NCBI GenBank assembly: GCA_943737045.1
Contig: CALSFV010000355.1
Coordinates: forward strand, 62,001 to 126,000
DNA: 64,000 bases
Direction: 5' to 3'
Source: Parapristionchus giblindavisi
Taxonomy: Eukaryota > Nematoda > Chromadorea > Rhabditida > Diplogasteridae
The position numbers and the translations under genes were made by a program. Below are positions 58,946-64,000 of the stretch, piece after piece. Every line of letters starts with the position of its first letter. Position 1 is the stretch's first letter. The notes beneath the pieces were generated by a model. It did no database searches. It was not told the DNA's origin and saw only the letters and a list, made by a program, of their open reading frames with translations.

Positions 58946-59850
58946 CAAGGGAAGCACCAGTTGCGACGGAAACGATTCTTAAAGCGATCCATATGGGTCG
59001 TTAGGGTTGAGGGGGAGACCGCCAAAACTGTTTTCAAAAGTTGCCAAACTGTTCTGGTAATCGATATTTTCAATCAATATTTTCAACGCATGAGCGGATA
59101 AAATGCCATTACTATGTGTTCAATGAAGCTGCAGGTTTCAAACTCGGCAGAGTCAATACCCCCATGAGTGGTACAAATCCTGGTCTAGTATGAGCCCGAT
59201 CAGTTGAATTCTGGGAAATTTTAAAATTTTATTTTTTCTTATTTTGAGACGTACAGGCAGTTCCTTCTCAGGTTAATTTCGATTCAATTTAAAAGCCAGA
59301 TGTCTTCTATATATAGTAGACGACAATATACTAGAGTTTCATGAAATTTCGTGTTTTTCGGGAAAAGTTATAATTGAAGAAAGAAGGAAGAAACCATTTT
59401 CACGTTTTTTTTCGAAATTGTCTGAATTTGTCCAATTAGGCTTAGACTTTGCCACGACAATTATCTTGAAGACAAAAGATGATCCCTATAATAGAATAGC
59501 TATGGATGCTCTTTTAGTCCCACAGCAAATCATTTTACTTTTTTAGACTTTCTGCGAAAATCGTGTATGTTCAAAATTCCTCAAAATTCAACCGATCGGG
59601 CTCATTTTCTACCATGTTTTGGAATACTCGTGGGATATTATCTCTGCCAAGTTTGGAATCTGCAGCTTCATTGAACACAGAGTTATGGTATTTTAGCGGG
59701 GCATATTTTGAAAAAATATTGATTGAAAATATCGATTACCAGAACAGTTTGGCAACTTTTGCAAACAGTTTTGGCGGTCTCCCCTTCAACCCTGACGACC
59801 CATATGGGTCGTTTTCAGAATCGTTTCCGTCGCAACTGGTGCTTCCCTTG
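58946..59850. mobile_element. 905-bp nested foldback with TTA target duplication
   Basis: Ends CAAGGGAAGCACCAG and its complement, flanked by TTA (58943-58945 and 59851-59853). The opposite arm of the host element (near 61405) reads through without it and has a single TTA equivalent, so it is an exact empty site. Arms of at least 140 bp. The inner part is related to 45168-45936. TTA fits the TWA target of PIF/Harbinger elements. Confidence 0.85.
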
Positions 59851-60165
59851 TTAGCCATTTTTTTCGCCTCAACAGTTTTTCGATCGTATCTGCCTTCAAA
59901 GTGGTCCAATCGACTATCTTAAAAAAGGAAAATGATGCTCTCGGAAAGGCGAATAAAAAGTTCTTTAATAATTGAATAGCTATGACAACCCATTTTCGAG
60001 TTATTCGAGGAAAATCACTACACTTTCTCTATTTTCATCGATTCCAATGAATGAACGGAAAGGAAATTATTCTTTGTACAGCTAAAAACTACCCAATCGA
60101 CTTTATTTTATATTATACATGAAAAAATATTATAAAAGCAAGCAATCAATATGCAATTATCAACA

Positions 60166-61098
60166 TCACTGATCGAAAACGAGGGATGTGGACAAGTCAG
60201 GGGCCTCATCCGTGAACAAAGTGTTCATCTCGGTTTTCATCCAGTTGTAGATTGCATCGGAGGAGATAGTCAGATCATCCTCATGTACTTTCACTTCATC
60301 CTCAATTCCTCCTCCCTCCTCATCGTAGTCCTTCTCCCAGTTCTTGATGAAATCCATATCCAGTGCCACATCTCTCTTGGCTCTTGTGGCGCTTAGCTTC
60401 TTCTCTGTCTCCTCCTTCTTCTTCGCTAGCAGAGTCCGAATGCAGTTCTTGATCTGATCGTGTGACATTCGGTTAGCAGGCATGATATCCGTTCTGGCCT
60501 TCATTCTCCTCTCGACTTCTTCTGCTCTCAGCTTGTTCCTGGCTGCATAGAATTCCTCGAATTGATCGACCACCATCTGCTTGGCAACTGAGTCGTATGG
60601 GGTACTCTTCTTCCGAATGCGAAGTGCCCATCCTATGGGTGTCGGATGCTTCGGTGCCTTCTCGTATTCCTTGAATGATTCCGACAGTGGACCGATTCCG
60701 ACTCCTTGCTGAACCTCCTCGAGCATTCTCTTGTACAGTCCAAGGGCGAAATACATCATTGATACTCTCTCCGGTCTGATCTCGTGCTCTCCTCTGTCCC
60801 AGTGACGTTCAAGATTCCAATGACGGAGGAAAGTGGCAGAGCATTTGCTGCACACGAACAACGTGTTCTTGTCGGATGCAGAGGAGGGTGTAGGAGCGAT
60901 TCCAGTTACGACTTCATCATCCACATTATCGGGTTCTGGAGTGTCGACTTTATTCGTATGGAAGAACCAGTAGTGGGGTTCTTTTCCATCGGCGATCTTC
61001 TTCTCGTCATCCTCCTTCAGTCCATTTCTCACCAGCTTGCCTCCATGACTGTGCCATTGGATGGAACTGTCGATTCCCTTCAGTCCCCTCACTTTCAT
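60166..61098 (-). CDS. C2H2 zinc-finger/GWAL-domain protein of a mobile element, unknown function
   Basis: 310 residues from ATG at 61098-61096, no intron needed. Residues 1-50 include SIQWHSHGGKL and HYWFFH. A classical finger C83-x2-C86-x12-H99-x5-H105 ends in ERHWDRGEHE. A segment GWALRIRKKSTPY (156-168) is followed by a helical region with VVDQF (176-180), EEVERRMK (193-200) and MSHDQIKNCIRTLLAKKK (211-228), which could be a DNA-binding helix-turn-helix. The tail is acidic. The order finger, GWAL, ...QI..... matches an uncharacterised repetitive protein family that I recall from Hydra, coral and sponge genomes. It is the only gene between long TIRs, so it is a candidate mobility or cargo gene. 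No DDE triad or nuclease motif recognised. Confidence 0.75.
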   Translation of the reverse strand: MKVRGLKGIDSSIQWHSHGGKLVRNGLKEDDEKKIADGKEPHYWFFHTNKVDTPEPDNVDDEVVTGIAPTPSSASDKNTLFVCSKCSATFLRHWNLERHWDRGEHEIRPERVSMMYFALGLYKRMLEEVQQGVGIGPLSESFKEYEKAPKHPTPIGWALRIRKKSTPYDSVAKQMVVDQFEEFYAARNKLRAEEVERRMKARTDIMPANRMSHDQIKNCIRTLLAKKKEETEKKLSATRAKRDVALDMDFIKNWEKDYDEEGGGIEDEVKVHEDDLTISSDAIYNWMKTEMNTLFTDEAPDLSTSLVFDQ

Positions 61099-61871
61099 CC
61101 TCCAATTGGTGAGTCGGAAAGGAGAAGAAAAAAGGGAAAGGAGTGTGCATTAGTTGATCAGATCAGTAAATGAAATATGTAATTTCTGCAACAATTTTTC
61201 CATAACTGGCATGAAAAAGCCGACAAAATCGATGTTGATGAGGTTTTCCTCGAATAACTCGAAAATGGGTTGTCATGGCTATTCAATTATTAAAGAACTT
61301 TTTATTCGCCTTTCCGAGAGCATCATTTTCCTTTTTTAAGATTGTCGATTGGACCACTTAGAAGGCAGATACGATCGAAAAACTGTTGAGGCGAAAAAAA
61401 TGGCTAAGTCCCGTGTACTCTATAAAACGGTATTGAGGGGACAGAGATACGGCAAATGAACAACATACCGACTTTGTACGTCATCTGTCAACTTATATTC
61501 TGCAATAATACGGATGATCCCAAGAGAAAATTTTCGAGAACAGGTCACTTGTTTGTTTAAAAAATGTGATTTTCGCGTTTTTCGCCCTGAAGACGACTTT
61601 GCAGCGAACGGGTCATTCACAACTTTTTTTGAGAGCATTACCATACGGTTCGAATGACACCTGTCAGATTGCTCTACGATGAAAATGAACCGAGTTATGA
61701 TCATTTTCAGGGTAGATCACAAAAAATCGATAATTTGGAATTTTGGCCAAATCAAGTGGATAGGCCTTCTCATGGCCCCCAACCACACACGCTGACCGAC
61801 TTTCATCGAAATCGAAGACAAAAAAAAATCCTAGTGGCAGGCGTTTCTACACTTTTACAGAAGACCCGTGA

Positions 61872-62489
61872 TACTATGTCATGTTTCATGTCGAGCAAAT
61901 CGATAAAATACGACGAAACTATTTATAGACATAAAAATATATTCGAGGGTCCTGAGAACAAAAAAATAAAAATAAAATGCAAGTGTAAGTCTGTGTACCG
62001 GTGTGTTCATTTTTTGATTAGTATCGAGATTTTCGAATTACAATTATTAATAACAATAATACGATGATCATTTTGTAACGGTACTGGGCTAATAATACAA
62101 GTATTAAACGGGAAGTTGAAGAAATAAGGCAATCTTTTGCTTATATTATCATATAATTTGGAATGTGTGCCTCATGTGAGAGGGTAAGTTTATGGACGCA
62201 CAATATACACCTATATTAGGATACATGGAAGTAAGGGTACAAACTACAAACTACGTGTGGAGAAAACAGTTAATATAGTATCGTATTAATCAATAGCATC
62301 TAGATAATCCATTTTTAAAACACAAAAAAATCAATTCACAATCGATAATTTTCAAAAAAAATCAATGCCTACAATTTCAAATCCTCGAAATTGTCAATAT
62401 TACTATGTTAAAATGTCATACAATATCAACACACATATGTTACAGAATAGTTCTAATCAAATAGGAAATAGTGGACAGTATGGTGGAGT
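61872..62489 (-). other. 3' flank block of copy E
   Basis: Reverse complement of the block that follows copy A. It continues across the 3.4-kb insertion at 58420-58466. No gene seen. Confidence 0.75.
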
Positions 62490-62504
62490 GGATCAATGGC
62501 CAGC

Positions 62505-62668
62505 CGATGGCCAAGTCATCGTTCAATGGCTGGCCACTCTCTATCGTTCAATGGCTGGCCACTCTCTATCGTTCAATGGCTGGCCACTCTCTATCGTTCA
62601 ATGGCTGGCCACTCTCTATCGTTCAATGGCTGGCCACTCTTTATCGTTCAATGGCTGGCCACTCTCTA
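62505..62668 (-). repeat. 25-bp terminal minisatellite, copy E (about 6 units)
   Basis: Same unit and position as in the other copies, starting at the stop codon (CTA at 62666-62668). The + frames over it are artefacts. Confidence 0.9.
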
Positions 62669-63826
62669 TCGATCACTGCCACCATTTCGTCGATCTCGCT
62701 GGGATCGTGCAAGAGCGAGTGCCGCCTGTACCAGGTTACGACCAATCTCCTTCAGTTCACTGATACCAATCTGTAAAGGACAATGATCACTTCGTAGTCC
62801 TTCAGATACCGTAATCCCACCCTTTTACCCTTTAGCCTTTACCGTAACCCCACCCCAGAATACTCTTCAAATCTTTATAAATTTGTCACTCATAGTCCTT
62901 CTCTACAAGTTATTGACCGTGTTCAAGAGATCCGTCACTCAAGTCAACGGAATATTCATCGTGCTATACTAAATTACACCTACCACAATCATGTTTTAAA
63001 CACATGCTATCTACTTAGCATCGACAGCGTTCACAATACACATCTATCTACCCTGTCATACCATATTCCCCGTCCACACCTGATATCCCTTATAGGGTCC
63101 GGACTCGTATCCGGCGTACGTGCACTCCATCGTGTAGGCGCGGGGCAGGGACAGTTGGCGCCAGAGTGCCACACGCGCCGAACCCTCCTTCGATCGTTGA
63201 ATCGACCAACGACAATTCCTGAAAACGGACAAGAGATTATACGCAAGCCAACGCCCTCTTTAAAGGCGCCCCAAGCTAATTTTACTCTCCGCATTGGTAA
63301 TACTCTCTCGTAGGCAGAGAAAGCGAGAGAGTGTGGCCAGAGCGGAAAGTTTCGAATTAGCTTGGGGTTATGCCTCTAACCACCTCACCCCTCTGTGGTT
63401 CGCATTTTTATGATGGAAATCTTTACAATAAGTAGTTAAACTATTGGCCCAACAACGATAATTTAGTACGTCAAAGATCAAAGATCAAATCATACTTGGC
63501 TGAGAACGACGGCGCCATAGTCTCCAACAATTCAGCCATGTCAATGAAATCGAGATTAGGCGAGTGCAACACATCGGGAGGATGCCAGGACTGAAAAGTT
63601 ATTAATCTTTGATCATTTACAAAGTTGATCTTTGATCTTTAGGAAAGCTAATTTTTGATATTTTACAAAGTTGAACTTTGATCTTTTTAGAAAGTTGATC
63701 TTTGATCATTTACAAAGTTGATCTTTGATCTCCAACCTGATCAGGATTGTTTCCATACAAGAAACAGTTTGACCTTCGCGAATGTCCATGTAGATCAACG
63801 AACAGAAGCGGTAGACGATATTCGGA
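62666..63826 (-). CDS. cytosolic carboxypeptidase copy E, 3' part (continues beyond the window)
   Basis: Four exons read right to left: 63826-63737 (DLHGHS with the third zinc ligand), 63590-63496 (SWHPPDVLHSPNL), 63218-63080 (RSKEGSARV, catalytic Glu in YTME) and 62770-62666 (GISELKEIGR, TAG). Lengths of 90, 95, 139 and 105 nt equal those of copy A, all acceptors end in AG and all donors are GT. No stop or frameshift is visible, so E may be an intact second gene; exons with HPGE and DLNR lie past 64000. A MITE sits in the intron before the YTME exon. Confidence 0.8.
63269..63367. mobile_element. 99-bp MITE (CCCCAAGCTAA ends) in intron 11 of E
   Basis: CCCCAAGCTAATTTTACT...TTAGCTTGGGG, the best-preserved copy of this family in the window. 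Copy A is the empty site (GAGGCACTTTAAAGAGG near 3135-3151). Confidence 0.8.
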
Positions 63827-64000
63827 CTGTAATCGATAATTCATCTATACGGTATTTGATATAAGCCAATGAATAATTAAGGCTACGTTTTTGAAATCCT
63901 ACATAGTCAGACGGGCAACTATTATATAATAAGTTCCCCTTCACTTTCATGTTTGTAGACGGGGGAAATGTAGACGCGCCAATATTATCAGGGAGACCTA
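63827..64000 (-). other. intron 9 of copy E, cut by the window edge
   Basis: Matches the end of intron 9 in copy A (reverse complement), including GCGCCAATATTATCAGGGAGACC-like sequence (about 2490-2515 in A). No gene. Confidence 0.6.

Larger units (their letters stand above)
58467..61871. mobile_element. 3.4-kb long-TIR element carrying a zinc-finger gene
   Basis: Right arm about 61232-61871; left arm 58467-58945 plus 59851-60010, interrupted by a nested element. Tips are TACCACGGGTCT and AGACCCGTGA next to TA on each side. The flanks rejoin to the 3' flank block: copy A reads CATACCATACTATG at the site (reverse complement, about 4335), a clean empty site. The centre holds one intact gene. 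No classical transposase motif is visible. Confidence 0.85.

Overview
The window looks like a repeat-rich nematode chromosome arm. The splice acceptors fit the nematode pattern (pyrimidine run then CAG, often TTTCAG or TTACAG). Introns are loaded with short words such as TTACGGTAG and GATCAAA, and the main gene resembles the cytosolic carboxypeptidase (CCP/Nna1, C. elegans CCPP-1-like) family of tubulin deglutamylases. I cannot name the species; a rhabditid or diplogastrid nematode is my inference.

The backbone is a local cluster of CCP-like copies in two orientations. On the + strand: copy A (313-3684; thirteen exons, all in frame; the only copy whose whole metallopeptidase domain lies intact in the window); copy B (about 4799-18375; full length but broken several times); copy C (a tandem duplicate of the 3' two-thirds of B); and 3' fragments B' (20219-21220) and C' (32092-33093), the latter with a distant last exon at 36388-36492. 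On the - strand, read from the right: copy E (63826-62666, intact as far as it is visible, continuing off the window), a chimera D (about 56648-53839) that lacks exons 0-9, fragment D1 (about 50530-46320) and fragment D2 (about 44960-43541). In most copies that keep the 3' end, the stop codon sits at the edge of a 25-bp minisatellite; array length runs from about 1 to about 80 units.

Mobile DNA fills most of the rest. A nearly full-length CR1/Jockey-type non-LTR retrotransposon (ORF1 10188-11249, ORF2 11204-14050) lies in an intron of copy B; its two frames overlap around a perfect -1 slippery heptamer. An 11,873-bp direct tandem duplication (11611-23483 and 23484-35356) starts inside ORF2 and carries B plus B' into C plus C'. 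Foldback and TIR elements are everywhere: a 2.35-kb palindrome at 5330-7683, a TIR element carrying an RTE-like reverse transcriptase tail (21392-22586, duplicated at 33265-34459), a 1.9-kb nested foldback with double-hairpin satellites (38375-40306), a 2-kb inverted repeat (47010-48980), two foldbacks with TTA target duplications (57769-58380 and 58946-59850), and several small MITEs with empty sites visible in sister copies.

The most unusual object is a 3.4-kb long-TIR element (58467-61871) inserted at a TA in the 3' flank of copy E. It carries one intact 310-codon gene with a C2H2 finger followed by a GWAL-type helical domain. It resembles an uncharacterised protein family that I recall from cnidarian and sponge genomes, so this may be a little-described mobile gene.
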